Assembly: GCF_023667495.1 (NCBI RefSeq)
Contig: NZ_JAMOZL010000005.1
Span: 248,001 to 312,000, forward strand
Direction of reading: 5' to 3'
DNA: 64,000 nt
Source: Dyadobacter sp. MSC1_007
Lineage (GTDB): Bacteria; Bacteroidota; Bacteroidia; Cytophagales; Spirosomataceae
In this document: piece by piece, positions 1 to 10,221 of the stretch
How the letters are laid out: each line of letters opens with the position of its first letter
Numbering within the stretch: the stretch's first letter is position 1
Position numbers and translations under genes: made by a program
The notes under the pieces: generated by a model
The model's input: only the letters and a program-made list of their open reading frames with translations
What the model was told of the DNA's origin: nothing
Database searches by the model: none

Positions 1-1
1 A

Positions 2-1222
2 ACATTGCGTGTGGATGGATCTTCGAAATTCGGTGGAAACAACAAATACGGATACTTCCCGTCAGGGGCATTCAAATGGAAACTGGTAGAAGAAGCGTTC
101 ATTCCTAAAACCGTATTTACCGACCTTGCATTGCGTGTAGGATATGGTGTGACAGGTAACCAGGCAATTCCGCACAATGTATATGACCGACGCGACCGTT
201 ACAGCGATTATGTTATCAACCAGGCGGGTGACGGTATTACCGGTGGAGGTTTGAATGCAGTTGCATTTAACAACCCTAACCTGAAATGGGAATCTACTGC
301 CGCATTTAACTTCGGTATTGACTTTTCGATTCTGAAAGGAAGACTTTCCGGTAGCGTGGACCTTTATGACAAGAGTACCAAAGATCTGTTGTTTAAAGTG
401 GTAGCAGCGCAACCTGCGCCAAACCCATTTGTATACCGCAACCTGGATACCGACATTCAGAACCGTGGTATCGAGCTGGCTTTGAATGCAGTCGTAATTG
501 ATGGTAAAAAATTCTCATGGGAAGTTTTGTTCAACGCATCTTATAATAAGAACCTTGTTAAAAACCTGATCGGTACTTACGATACAGGAGAGATTAATGG
601 ACAAGGCCTCTCAGGTGCATTTGCACAACGTTTGGCGGAAGGACAGCCTTTATTTGCATACTTCCTTCGTGAGTTCGGCGGATTTGATGAAAATGGCAAC
701 TCTCTTTATCCAAATGGTGACTTCCAGCAATTCCTGAACGGAAAAAGCCCGCTGCCAAAAGTGAATGCAGGTTTGACCAACAATTTCAAATACGGTAATT
801 TCGACCTGGGTATCTTCTTCAATGGTGTTTTTGGAAATTATATTTACTCCAATACGGCCAACGCATTCTTTACCCAAGGTTCATTTGCTAACGGACGTAA
901 CGTGACCAAGGATGTGATCGGAAACGGCGAGGGTGCATTGAATGCGCCGGATGTATCGACGCGCTTCTTGCAGAAAGGGGACTTTGTCAGACTACAAAAC
1001 CTGACACTTGGATACAGAATCCCAATGAAAGCGAACAAGGTCCTGAACAATGCAAGATTGTTTGTAACAGGTCAGAACCTGCTTACATTTACTAAGTATG
1101 ACGGACAGGATCCGGAAGTGAGCACTAACAAGTCCTTGAATGATATTCCTTCATTTGGCATCGACTATACGGCTTACCCGCGTGCACGGACATGGACTAT
1201 CGGAGTAAATGTTACATTCTAA
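2..1222 (+). CDS. SusC/RagA-type TonB-linked outer membrane protein, C-terminal part (5' end outside window)
   Basis: This is the last 406 residues of a SusC-like TonB-dependent porin that imports oligomers across the outer membrane together with SusD. The frame is already open at the left edge, so the true start lies outside. Visible hallmarks are the LRVDGSSKFG block, the GYFPSGAFKWKL block, a string of alternating aromatic beta-strands (LTLGYRIPM, ARLFVTGQNLLTFTKYDGQDPE) and a final strand ending in Phe (TIGVNVTF), as expected for insertion by the BAM machinery. The SusD gene follows 18 bases later, so both are surely co-transcribed. The substrate cannot be read from this fragment. Confidence 0.95.
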   Translation, partial: TLRVDGSSKFGGNNKYGYFPSGAFKWKLVEEAFIPKTVFTDLALRVGYGVTGNQAIPHNVYDRRDRYSDYVINQAGDGITGGGLNAVAFNNPNLKWESTAAFNFGIDFSILKGRLSGSVDLYDKSTKDLLFKVVAAQPAPNPFVYRNLDTDIQNRGIELALNAVVIDGKKFSWEVLFNASYNKNLVKNLIGTYDTGEINGQGLSGAFAQRLAEGQPLFAYFLREFGGFDENGNSLYPNGDFQQFLNGKSPLPKVNAGLTNNFKYGNFDLGIFFNGVFGNYIYSNTANAFFTQGSFANGRNVTKDVIGNGEGALNAPDVSTRFLQKGDFVRLQNLTLGYRIPMKANKVLNNARLFVTGQNLLTFTKYDGQDPEVSTNKSLNDIPSFGIDYTAYPRARTWTIGVNVTF

Positions 1223-1240
1223 TTCCTAACTAGTAAGAAA

Positions 1241-2731
1241 ATGAAAACAAGTAAAATATATAAAATAGTAATTGCGGGAGTTAGTATGGCCGTGATGTCG
1301 GCCTGCACCGACCTCGTTAATGAAGAGAAAGACTCCGTCGTGAGCCCTTCGGCTGATGGTGGCTTTTCTCCGGTGAACGTGACAGAGGCGCTGGCGTCTG
1401 CGTACAAGGATTTGTCGACCTATTCCGATCAGGCAGGAATTTATGCATTGGGTGAGCACACAACAGCCGAAATGATCCCACCGACCCGCGGTGTTGACTG
1501 GGGTGATAACGGCGTATGGCGGACACTCGACCAACATACCTGGGACGCTTCCCACTCTTACATCCTGAGCGCATGGAATAACCTGAACCAGAGAGCATAC
1601 AAGGCAACTGAAATCATCGCTTCTAACCCTAATGCTAAGCAAAAGGCGGAGGCGCAGTTTTTGCGTGCATATAATATGTACTGGGTAATGGATTACTGGG
1701 GTGTTGTTCCCTTCAGAGAGGTAACCCAGGGTGTAGATGAACTGCCAAAAGTACTTTCGCGCTCTGAAGCATTTGATCTGATCCTGAAAGACCTGGAAGA
1801 AGCACTTCCGAATTTGCCTAAGGCGGGGCCATCTGTTTCAAACGGAACAGCCAACAAGGCAGCAGCCAACTTCCTGCTGGCGAAAATGTACCTGAACAAA
1901 GCAGTTTACAAAAATGCCGCGGCGGAAGGCCCATATACATTTGCTAAGGCAGATATGGACAAGGTAGTGGCCTACGTAGACGCGATCACGGCTGACGGTT
2001 ATTCTCTCGAAAAAGACTACTTCGCTGCATTCTCGTCTGCTGCTAAAACAGAGCCTATATTGAATGTACAGGAAGGAACGGCACAAAACCGTTGGTTCAT
2101 GACGCTTCACTATGGACAAAACCCTTCAGGATGGAATGGCTTTGCTACACTAGCAGATTTCTACGACACATTCGAAGCAAAAGATACACGGATCGGCAAG
2201 CCGGCTAAAAAAGACGGCACACAGTATTCGGGTATCGGGCTGGGCTTCCTGATCGGACCGCAATATGATGACAAAGGCAAAGTAGTGATTGATACCCGTA
2301 CTCAAAAGCCGCTTTCCTTTACAAAGGATGTCCCTTTGGCAGGTGCAGCGACAGATAAAGGTATCCGCGTGATCAAGTACCATCCCGCCAACTCGGGTAA
2401 ATATATCCTGATGCGTTATGCAGAAGCCTATTTGATGAAGGCTGAGGCATTGTTGAGAGGTGGAAATGCAGCAGGTGCGCTGACACAGATCAACACGCTC
2501 AGAACGACACGTGGTGCAACAGCACTTGGGTCGCTAACAGAGGCTAACCTGTTTGACGAGATCGGTCGCGAACTGTATTGGGAAGGCTTTAAGCGTACCA
2601 CAGAAATTCGCTTCGGCAAGTTTACAACAGGTACCGGTGCATCTGTGAAGGAACCTCATACCGTACTTTATCCGATTCCGTCGGCTGCATTGGTATCCAA
2701 CCCAAACCTTGTTCAGAACCCAGGGTATTGA
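1241..2731 (+). CDS. SusD/RagB-type surface nutrient-binding lipoprotein
   Basis: This 496-residue protein is the substrate-binding lid partner of the upstream SusC porin, anchored on the cell surface. The signal peptide ends in a lipobox with Cys22 (VMSAC). TPR-like helices follow (AQFLRAYNMYWVMDYWGVVP), then the family's C-terminal block with RYAEAYLMKAEALLRGGN and the RELYWEGFKRTTEIRFGKF motif near the end. Length is normal for the family. A strong terminator lies directly downstream, so the SusC/SusD transcript probably ends there and the FG-GAP genes beyond form a separate or read-through unit. The substrate is unknown. Confidence 0.95.
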   Translation: MKTSKIYKIVIAGVSMAVMSACTDLVNEEKDSVVSPSADGGFSPVNVTEALASAYKDLSTYSDQAGIYALGEHTTAEMIPPTRGVDWGDNGVWRTLDQHTWDASHSYILSAWNNLNQRAYKATEIIASNPNAKQKAEAQFLRAYNMYWVMDYWGVVPFREVTQGVDELPKVLSRSEAFDLILKDLEEALPNLPKAGPSVSNGTANKAAANFLLAKMYLNKAVYKNAAAEGPYTFAKADMDKVVAYVDAITADGYSLEKDYFAAFSSAAKTEPILNVQEGTAQNRWFMTLHYGQNPSGWNGFATLADFYDTFEAKDTRIGKPAKKDGTQYSGIGLGFLIGPQYDDKGKVVIDTRTQKPLSFTKDVPLAGAATDKGIRVIKYHPANSGKYILMRYAEAYLMKAEALLRGGNAAGALTQINTLRTTRGATALGSLTEANLFDEIGRELYWEGFKRTTEIRFGKFTTGTGASVKEPHTVLYPIPSAALVSNPNLVQNPGY

Positions 2732-2753
2732 TTCTTTTATAATATATATTGAC

Positions 2754-2790
2754 AAAAATGCTCGAACCCATCGAGCATTTTTGTTTTTTT
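2754..2790 (+). terminator. Rho-independent terminator after susD
   Basis: A perfect 12-bp stem (2754-2765 with 2771-2782) closes a 5-base ACCCA loop and is followed by G and a run of seven T. It begins 22 bases after the SusD stop codon. It also argues against an upstream start for the next gene, because that start would lie before the stem. Confidence 0.9.
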
Positions 2791-2799
2791 AGAACACTA

Positions 2800-3390
2800 A
2801 TGAAAACCGGGAGACTATTAAATACCCTTACCCTGGCCCTGATGGTCGTGGGCAGCGCATGTCAAAAGCAGGATTCTGATGATCGCATTTCGGACAGTTA
2901 TTTTCAAAGTTTGAAGGACAACCAGGCGCGTTTTGTCGTAACAATTGGAGGAAAAGAGTTTTACGAGCCGACGAGCGTTTTCAACGGTCAGGTTTTGCTG
3001 ACGGAAGGTGTCCTAAGTATGACCTTAACCAATCAATTCGACGGAAAGACGATCATCAACCTGGTCGGAGAGGAATGGTATGCTAAAAGCCCGGTCACAG
3101 AAGAAGTAAGCGCTGACCAAAGTGGGACAAGCTTGAAAATAGGCAAAATCGTTGACCGGGACAAGATGATCGGAGAGGGTTATATGATGACAAAAGGTGA
3201 AATTACAGCCACCACGTTCTCGAAGGACAAAATGATATTCAAGATAAGGGGCCAGGTAGGAAAATACAGCGATTTCCGGCAACCCGATCGCTATTTACCA
3301 TTTGAAGGATTGATTGTTTATAAAAAGCCGGCGATTAGCTTTGGCGATATTACTGAAAAAGAAGTATTTGGCTCAGCGCCTTCCAGATAA
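2800..3390 (+). CDS. Small lipoprotein of unknown function
   Basis: A 196-residue protein with a clear lipoprotein signal: basic start MKTGR, hydrophobic stretch, lipobox VGSAC with Cys21. I chose ATG 2800 over an in-frame ATG at 2749 because the earlier one precedes a perfect terminator hairpin and would put about 17 non-signal residues in front of the signal peptide. The mature part is beta-rich and resembles small DUF-type lipoproteins found beside SusC/SusD genes, but I do not recognise the family. Its stop codon TAA overlaps the ATG of the next gene by one base (TAATG), so it is probably translationally coupled to the following FG-GAP protein. Confidence 0.8.
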   Translation: MKTGRLLNTLTLALMVVGSACQKQDSDDRISDSYFQSLKDNQARFVVTIGGKEFYEPTSVFNGQVLLTEGVLSMTLTNQFDGKTIINLVGEEWYAKSPVTEEVSADQSGTSLKIGKIVDRDKMIGEGYMMTKGEITATTFSKDKMIFKIRGQVGKYSDFRQPDRYLPFEGLIVYKKPAISFGDITEKEVFGSAPSR

Positions 3391-6300
3391 TGACCACTGA
3401 TCAACACGCGATATTGCGGGGAATCATTCTGATTGCCCTATTTTTTAACTTTTCCTGCAAAGATTCCGACCAGAATAGGGATAGCCTTTTCGAAGACCTG
3501 AGCGCATCCGAAACCGGAATCGACTTCATCAACAAAGTGGAGGACCGGGAGGATATCAACATTTTCAATTACCGCAACTTCTACAATGGCGGCGGCGTGT
3601 CCGTTGGGGATATTAACAACGATGGTTTGCCGGACATCTATTTCACCGCAAACATGGGTGAAAACAAGCTTTACCTTAACAAAGGCAACTGGAAGTTTGA
3701 AGACATTACTGCAAAAGCAGGCGTTGCCGAACCGGACAAATGGAGTACCGGTGTGGTGATGGCGGATGTTAATGGCGATAACCTGCTCGATATTTATGTC
3801 TGCAATGCAGGATATCAGAAGTTTGTAAACAAGCAGGGCAACTCCCTTTACATCAATAACGGCGATCTTACATTTACGGAATCCGCAGCCAAATATGGGT
3901 TGAACGAAACCGGCTATACAACACACGCCGCGTTTCTGGACTACGATCTCGACGGTGACCTCGACGCCTATATTCTGAACAACAGCTTCATTCCGGTCAA
4001 TACACTGAATTACGCTAACGACCGGAACCTGCGGGCGAAGGACTGGCCGGTAAAAGACTTTTTGAAAGGAGGAGGCGCCAAACTGCTGAGAAACGACGGC
4101 GGCAAATTCGTAGATGTGAGCGAGGAAGCGGGTATTTATGGAAGTCTGATCGGTTTTGGACTGGGTGTGACAGTTGGGGATATCAATGGCGACCTTTACC
4201 CGGACATTTATGTATGCAACGACTTTTATGAGAGGGATTATTTATATATCAACCAAAAAGACGGGACGTTTTCGGAAGAGTTGGAAAAGCGCATGAAGCA
4301 TACCAGTCTGGCGTCGATGGGTGCGGATTTGGCCGACATCAACAACGACGGTTATCCCGAGTTGTTTGTGACGGATATGCTTCCAAGGGACGAATACCGC
4401 TATAAAACGACCACTTCTTTCGAGAACCACTACCTTTTTAACCTTAAAAAAGAGAAGGGTTTTTACAACCAGTATATGCAGAACAGTCTGCAATTCAACA
4501 ACCAGGATGGAACTTTCAGTGAGATAGCCAACTATTCGGGTGTGGCGGCCAGCGATTGGAGTTGGGGCGCGCTGCTTTTTGATGCGGACAATGACTCAAA
4601 GATCGACATTTACGTTAGCAATGGCATTTTTCACGATATTCTGGACCAGGACTTTATAGATTTTTTTGCGAATGAGGTCACGCAGAAAATGGTAATGTCT
4701 GGCGAAAAGGAAAATATGCAAAGTATCATCGACCGGATGCCTTCCACGCCAATAGCAAACAATTTCTTTCACAATGAGGGCAATCTGCAATTTAAGGAGC
4801 GGGCTAAGGAATTTGGCTTTGGCAAAGAGTCTTTTTCTAATGGCGCAGCCTATGCCGACCTCGATGACGATGGTGATCTTGACCTGGTCGTGAACAATGT
4901 GAACCAGCCTAGCTTTGTATATCGGAATAAATCAGAAAGTCGACCGGAGAAAAACCACTACATCAAGTTCAAACTGAAAGGAGCTGGTATGAACACCCGC
5001 GCAATCGGCTCCAAAATAGAAGTCTATGCAGGAGGCGAGGTGTTCAGCAGGCAAGTGAACCCTTCGCGGGGATTTCAGTCGAGTACGGAATATCCGGTCA
5101 CGCTTGGTTTAGGAAAAATAGCCTTGATTGACTCTATTCGTGTGCTTTGGCCAAACAGCAAAATCACCCGCCGCATAGCCGTCAAACCCGATACTACGCT
5201 TGAATTTTCAATTACCGACGCCGGAGGTGCTATGGTCAAAGCTACTGCGCAACCTGCGAATATTCTCACCGCGGTTACAGACAATGGTCTTAGCGTGCAT
5301 CGGGAAAATAAATACGAGGATTTTTATAGCGAGCGCAATATCCCGGTTATGCTGTCTCAGGAAGGCCCCAAGGCCGCGATCGGAGATGTGAATGGCGATG
5401 GCACAGACGATATTTATGTTTGCGGTGGAAAAGGGCAGGGAGGTCAACTCTATTTTCAGAAGAGTGGGCGGTTCGTAAGGTCCGAACAAAAAGCATTCAG
5501 TGACCTTGTCGGGTTTGAAGATACCGCTGCGACGTTCTTCGACGCCGATGGCGACGGAGATATTGACCTGGTCGTAGGCAGCGGCGGAAATGAAAGCCTG
5601 GTGTCGAGTCCCGACCTGCCTACCCGGCTTTACTCCAACGACGGCAAAGGTAATTTCGTGATCAATACGCGTTCGTTACCGCCCAATGCGATGAATACCG
5701 CCGTAATCGCCCCTTATGATTATGACAAAGACGGTGATCTCGATCTTTTCGTGGGGAGTCGGAGTGTGCCAAGGGAATACGGTTCGAGTCCGCCGAGCTA
5801 TATTTACCAGAACGACGGTAAGGGAGTTTTTAAAGGTGTACAACAGGCTATTGCTCCTGAAATGAGCAAGCTGGGGATGGTGAGGGATGCCAGCTGGACG
5901 GATGTTGATGCAGACGGAAGCAAAGAGCTCATTGTAGTGGGTGACTGGATGGCGCCGGTCATCTTCAAATTCAGCGCAGGTAAATTCCAGCGAATGCAAA
6001 CGGGCCTGGAAGCCTTCTCAGGTTTTTGGGGTTGTCTGAAAACCGCCGACCTCGACGGTGATGGCGACCTGGACATTGTGCTGGGGAATATTGGTGAAAA
6101 CTTCTCGCTGAAAGCATCTGCCGAAGCACCGTTGAAAATATGGATCAATGATTTTAATAAAAACGGGACCATTGAAAAGGTCATGTCCAAAACCGTGGGT
6201 AAGGGAGATTTGCCTATTCTGTTAAAAAGGGAGATGACCACGCAGTTCCCGTTTTTGAAGAAAGAAAGTATCAAGCATTCCGAATATGCTGTCCGTACAA

Positions 6301-6731
6301 TCCAGGACCTGTTTCCTGCCGACCTGCTGAAAAGCGCGGAACAAAAATCAGTGAACTATCTGCAATCTGCCATTGCTGTGAACGATGGGAAAGGTCGTTT
6401 CAAGGTCAGTGCCCTGCCTTATCTGGTGCAGCTTTCATGCCTGAATGCCATCGAGAGCGAGGATGTTAACCGCGACGGCAAACCCGACTTGATCGTGGCT
6501 GGTAACTTCACCCATTTTATTCCCCAACTGGGAAGTCTGGATGCGTGCCGCGGTAATGTGCTGATCAACAAGGGTAACCTTCAATTCGATGTGCTTTTGA
6601 GCAACAGGAGCGGATATGCGGTCGATGGAGAAGTGAAGCAGATCAGCCCGATCACCATTCAGGGAAAGCCCTATCTCATCAACCTGGTCAATAATGCTGC
6701 ACCGGCATTGTTTAAAATCAACAAATTGTAA
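3390..6731 (+). CDS. CRTAC1/FG-GAP (VCBS) repeat lipoprotein with ASPIC/UnbV domain
   Basis: A 1,113-residue secreted lipoprotein (lipobox FNFSC, Cys23). It carries many FG-GAP/VCBS repeats with calcium-loop motifs of the DxNxDGxxD type: DINNDGLPD, DVNGDNLLD, DYDLDGDLD, DINNDGYPE, DLDDDGDLD, DYDKDGDLD and DLDGDGDLD. These build two predicted beta-propellers, roughly residues 40-480 and 640-1100. Between them, about residues 540-620, lies an ASPIC/UnbV-like segment (GMNTRAIGSKIEVYAGGEVF, SRGFQSSTEYPVTLGLGK). The family is common next to SusC/SusD in Cytophagales and probably acts on the cell surface, but its biochemical role is not established. It overlaps the upstream stop by one base and lies three bases before a paralogue. 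Confidence 0.92.
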   Translation: MTTDQHAILRGIILIALFFNFSCKDSDQNRDSLFEDLSASETGIDFINKVEDREDINIFNYRNFYNGGGVSVGDINNDGLPDIYFTANMGENKLYLNKGNWKFEDITAKAGVAEPDKWSTGVVMADVNGDNLLDIYVCNAGYQKFVNKQGNSLYINNGDLTFTESAAKYGLNETGYTTHAAFLDYDLDGDLDAYILNNSFIPVNTLNYANDRNLRAKDWPVKDFLKGGGAKLLRNDGGKFVDVSEEAGIYGSLIGFGLGVTVGDINGDLYPDIYVCNDFYERDYLYINQKDGTFSEELEKRMKHTSLASMGADLADINNDGYPELFVTDMLPRDEYRYKTTTSFENHYLFNLKKEKGFYNQYMQNSLQFNNQDGTFSEIANYSGVAASDWSWGALLFDADNDSKIDIYVSNGIFHDILDQDFIDFFANEVTQKMVMSGEKENMQSIIDRMPSTPIANNFFHNEGNLQFKERAKEFGFGKESFSNGAAYADLDDDGDLDLVVNNVNQPSFVYRNKSESRPEKNHYIKFKLKGAGMNTRAIGSKIEVYAGGEVFSRQVNPSRGFQSSTEYPVTLGLGKIALIDSIRVLWPNSKITRRIAVKPDTTLEFSITDAGGAMVKATAQPANILTAVTDNGLSVHRENKYEDFYSERNIPVMLSQEGPKAAIGDVNGDGTDDIYVCGGKGQGGQLYFQKSGRFVRSEQKAFSDLVGFEDTAATFFDADGDGDIDLVVGSGGNESLVSSPDLPTRLYSNDGKGNFVINTRSLPPNAMNTAVIAPYDYDKDGDLDLFVGSRSVPREYGSSPPSYIYQNDGKGVFKGVQQAIAPEMSKLGMVRDASWTDVDADGSKELIVVGDWMAPVIFKFSAGKFQRMQTGLEAFSGFWGCLKTADLDGDGDLDIVLGNIGENFSLKASAEAPLKIWINDFNKNGTIEKVMSKTVGKGDLPILLKREMTTQFPFLKKESIKHSEYAVRTIQDLFPADLLKSAEQKSVNYLQSAIAVNDGKGRFKVSALPYLVQLSCLNAIESEDVNRDGKPDLIVAGNFTHFIPQLGSLDACRGNVLINKGNLQFDVLLSNRSGYAVDGEVKQISPITIQGKPYLINLVNNAAPALFKINKL

Positions 6732-6734
6732 ACT

Positions 6735-9700
6735 GTGGTTTTGGCTATTTCAATTCGATTTAATAGGATTTTCAAAAGCCTGTGCATGCTGATCCTGGCA
6801 ATCAGCGCCCTATCCTGCTCGCGGAAAGAGGATACGCAGGAATATGATTTTGATCTGCTGACACCTGAGCGTACGGGGATCGATTTTGCAAACACCCTCA
6901 AACCGACCAAAGACTTCAACATATTTTATTATATGTATTTCTACAATGGGGGCGGCGTAGGCGCGGGAGATTTCAACAACGACGGCTTGGTTGACCTTTG
7001 CTTTTCCGCTAATCAGGAGCCGAACCGCATTTACATGAATAAGGGCGGGCTGAAATTTGAGGATGTCACCAAACAGGCTAACATCAATACAGGCAAAGGC
7101 TGGTCGAATGGCGTTTCGGTCGTGGACATCAACCAGGATGGCATGCTGGACATTTACATCAGTCAGGTAGGTGATTTTGAAAAAATGAAAGGGCATAACC
7201 TCCTTTTTGTTTGTCGGGAAATTAACAAAGAAGGCATTCCGGTGTATGAAGAAAAGTCGGGAGAATATGGTCTGGACCTGGTGGTATTTGGAACGCAGGC
7301 AATGTTTTTCGACTACGATCTGGACGGCGACCTGGATATGTTCCAGCTCAATCATTCAGTACATCAGAACGGCACATTCGGCAGGAGGGATTTATTTGCA
7401 AACACTTATCATCCCAAGTCTGGCGACAAACTTTTTAGAAACGACGGAGGGAAATTTAAAGAGGTCTCTAAAATGGCCGGTATCCACAGTTCCGCATTGG
7501 GATATGGCCTTGGACTTGGTGTAGGGGATATTAACTTCGATGGTTACCCTGATATGTACATCGGGAACGACTTCCATGAGAATGATTATCTCTATATCAA
7601 TCAAAAAAACGGCACTTTCAGTGATCAGACGGATTCCTCGCTGATGCATACCAGCCAGTTTTCAATGGGCGTCGACATTGGTGACTTGAACAATGATATT
7701 TTCCCGGAGATCGTGTCGCTGGACATGTTGCCGTCCGATTACGAGATTCTGAAAAAGTCGGAGGGAGAGGATATGTACAGCATATTTAAATATAAGATCC
7801 GGCAGGGTTACAACTACCAGTTTGCAAGGAATAACCTTCAATATAACAACGGTAACGGCACATTCAGTGAAATCGGCACGTATGCTGGGGTGCACGCGAC
7901 AGACTGGTCATGGGCGGCATTGTTTACTGATTTTGACAACGACGGGCTCAAAGACCTCTTCATTTCCAACGGCATTCCCAAACGGATGAACGACACCGAT
8001 TACATTAAGTTTGTGTCGGATGATGTGGTGCAGGAAAAGATCAGGAATAAGAATTTCGATGAAAACGATCCCGGTCTGGCTGATAAATTGCCTGAAATTA
8101 AGTTGCCCAACAGATTTTTCAGGAATAAGGGCGACCTCTCCTTTGACGACCTCGGCGGCGCGATCCGTAACGACCGCATTTCTTATTCCAATGGAGCCAT
8201 ATATGCCGACCTGGATAACGATGGAGATGTCGACATTGTGACAAATAATATCAATGAAAAGGCATTTGTATACGAAAACCTGAACGACAAAAAACCGGCC
8301 GGCAATGATCATTTGCGGCTTTATCTCAAAGGGGAAAAGGGTAATCTGAATGCGGTAGGTGCTAAATGCCTTGTTTTTAAGAAAGATCAGGTGCTTAGTT
8401 ACGAGAAGTTTCCGGTGCGTGGTTTTCAGTCGAGTATGGAGGTGCCATTGACTATTGGTTTAGGTAAGAAATCGGAGGTCGATTCGGTCATGGTTATCTG
8501 GCCGGGCAACCGTTATCAAGTATTGAAGGTTAGCGCCTTGAAAGACTCTCTTTCGCTGGATTATACGGACGCGCTGCCATTATTTTCATATGAAAAATTC
8601 AAAAGCGCAGGAAACAGCCGGGCTTACGCATTTGAGGATATCGCTGGAAAATTGGGCATCGATGTCAAACATGAAGAGAACAATTTTATCGAGTTTGACC
8701 GTAACTCCCTGATACCTTTCGAAGTCACCGCAGAAGGGCCCGCTCTCGCCATTGCGGACATTAATCACGATGGGCTTGAAGACATTTATATGGGTTCTTC
8801 TAAAATGATGCAAAGCCATTTGTATCTCCAGACGGCAAGCGGGAAGTTCCGGGAATCTGTTCAGGCTGCGTTACGGCGCGACAGCACTTACGAGGAAGTG
8901 GACGCTACATGGACAGACGTGAACGGCGACCGACATCCGGACCTTGTGGTAGCGACCGGCGGCAACGAATACAGCAACAACTCACCTTATCAGATGCCGC
9001 GGGTGTACCTGAACGACGGGAAAAGCAATCTGACTGTCAAAGCCGATGCTTTTTTAGGCGTTTTTGCGACGGCTTCCTGCGCGGTGCCCTTCGATTTCAC
9101 AGGAGATGGTGTGATCGATCTTTTCATTGGCGGAAGGGCAGTTCCGCTCAATTACGGCGAGATACCACGGTCGTACCTTTTGAAAAATGACGGGACGGGC
9201 AAGTTTACAGACGTTACAAAACAATATGGTGCCGAGCTTGCTTCGATAGGTTATGTTAAAAGTGGCCAACTGGCTGATCTGGACAAAGACGGCGACCAGG
9301 ACCTGGTGCTGGCACTTGAATGGGGCGGTATTTGCATGTTGCAAAACGACGGTAAGACTTTCTCCAAAAAAATGCTTACGCCAAAAAAGGGCTGGTGGAA
9401 TTTTGCAATGCCTTACGATTTTGATGGCGACGGTGATCTGGACATTCTGGCCGGGAACCTCGGGCTAAACAGCAGGTTGAAAGCTACGGATCGGCAGCCG
9501 GTGAAGATGTATATCAATGATTTCGATGGCAATGGGAGGAAAGAACCGATTCTGATGTCGTACCTGAATGGGAAGGAATCTCTTTTTCCCACGAAGCTGG
9601 AAATGGAAAAGCAAATGCCCGCAATACGCAAGAAATATACTTACGCAGCCGAATTTGCCAGGACAAGTATCGTTGACCTGGTTGGTGAAGATAAATTGAA

Positions 9701-10091
9701 AAATGCCCAGGTTTTGACGGCCGATTATTTTCAGAATGCAGTACTTGTCAACGATGGGAAAGGTAACTTTCAATTGAAACCGCTGCCCTTTCGTGCCCAG
9801 TGGTCGCCCTTTTACGATGCGCATATCGTCGATGCCAATGGCGACAAGCTCCCCGACGTGCTGATTATGGGTAACTTTTACGAATGCAATATCCAAATGG
9901 GCCGCTACGACGCCGATTATGGGACCGTGCTCATTAATAAAGGCAACTGTGACTTCACTGTAGAACCTATCAACGGCCTGCAAATAAAAGGGCAGGTGAA
10001 GCGTCTGAAAGAAATCAAATTAAAATCCGGGACGGCCATTGTAGCTGCCCGTAATGATGATAAACTTGTAATAATAAGCCGCAAGAAATAA
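6735..10091 (+). CDS. CRTAC1/FG-GAP (VCBS) repeat lipoprotein with ASPIC/UnbV domain, paralogue of the preceding gene
   Basis: A 1,118-residue paralogue of the gene at 3390-6731, with the same order: lipobox (ALSC, Cys28), first FG-GAP propeller (DFNNDGLVD, DINQDGMLD, DYDLDGDLD, DINFDGYPD), an ASPIC/UnbV-like segment (GNLNAVGAKCLVFKKDQ, VRGFQSSMEVPLTIGLGKK) and a second propeller (DINHDGLED, DLDKDGDQD, DFDGDGDLD). The start is GTG 6735, which keeps the basic residues before the hydrophobic signal core. A shorter start at ATG 6786 would leave an n-region without charge. It follows its paralogue by three bases, so the pair is one transcript and probably arose by tandem duplication. The role is unknown. 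Confidence 0.9.
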   Translation: MVLAISIRFNRIFKSLCMLILAISALSCSRKEDTQEYDFDLLTPERTGIDFANTLKPTKDFNIFYYMYFYNGGGVGAGDFNNDGLVDLCFSANQEPNRIYMNKGGLKFEDVTKQANINTGKGWSNGVSVVDINQDGMLDIYISQVGDFEKMKGHNLLFVCREINKEGIPVYEEKSGEYGLDLVVFGTQAMFFDYDLDGDLDMFQLNHSVHQNGTFGRRDLFANTYHPKSGDKLFRNDGGKFKEVSKMAGIHSSALGYGLGLGVGDINFDGYPDMYIGNDFHENDYLYINQKNGTFSDQTDSSLMHTSQFSMGVDIGDLNNDIFPEIVSLDMLPSDYEILKKSEGEDMYSIFKYKIRQGYNYQFARNNLQYNNGNGTFSEIGTYAGVHATDWSWAALFTDFDNDGLKDLFISNGIPKRMNDTDYIKFVSDDVVQEKIRNKNFDENDPGLADKLPEIKLPNRFFRNKGDLSFDDLGGAIRNDRISYSNGAIYADLDNDGDVDIVTNNINEKAFVYENLNDKKPAGNDHLRLYLKGEKGNLNAVGAKCLVFKKDQVLSYEKFPVRGFQSSMEVPLTIGLGKKSEVDSVMVIWPGNRYQVLKVSALKDSLSLDYTDALPLFSYEKFKSAGNSRAYAFEDIAGKLGIDVKHEENNFIEFDRNSLIPFEVTAEGPALAIADINHDGLEDIYMGSSKMMQSHLYLQTASGKFRESVQAALRRDSTYEEVDATWTDVNGDRHPDLVVATGGNEYSNNSPYQMPRVYLNDGKSNLTVKADAFLGVFATASCAVPFDFTGDGVIDLFIGGRAVPLNYGEIPRSYLLKNDGTGKFTDVTKQYGAELASIGYVKSGQLADLDKDGDQDLVLALEWGGICMLQNDGKTFSKKMLTPKKGWWNFAMPYDFDGDGDLDILAGNLGLNSRLKATDRQPVKMYINDFDGNGRKEPILMSYLNGKESLFPTKLEMEKQMPAIRKKYTYAAEFARTSIVDLVGEDKLKNAQVLTADYFQNAVLVNDGKGNFQLKPLPFRAQWSPFYDAHIVDANGDKLPDVLIMGNFYECNIQMGRYDADYGTVLINKGNCDFTVEPINGLQIKGQVKRLKEIKLKSGTAIVAARNDDKLVIISRKK

Positions 10092-10221
10092 TCAGAATGT
10101 GAAGTTGTAGCGACATTCGCAATGCGTGTGGCGAAGACATTGAGCTGACAGCTTTTTGTGACTTTGTTCTCGGTCTTGAAAAACACAGAATATGCATTGT
10201 CCTGTAATTAATGTCGTAAAA

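Noticed and set aside
2749..2799. Earlier in-frame start for the small lipoprotein gene
   Set aside because: It precedes a perfect terminator stem and would add 17 residues ahead of a complete lipoprotein signal.
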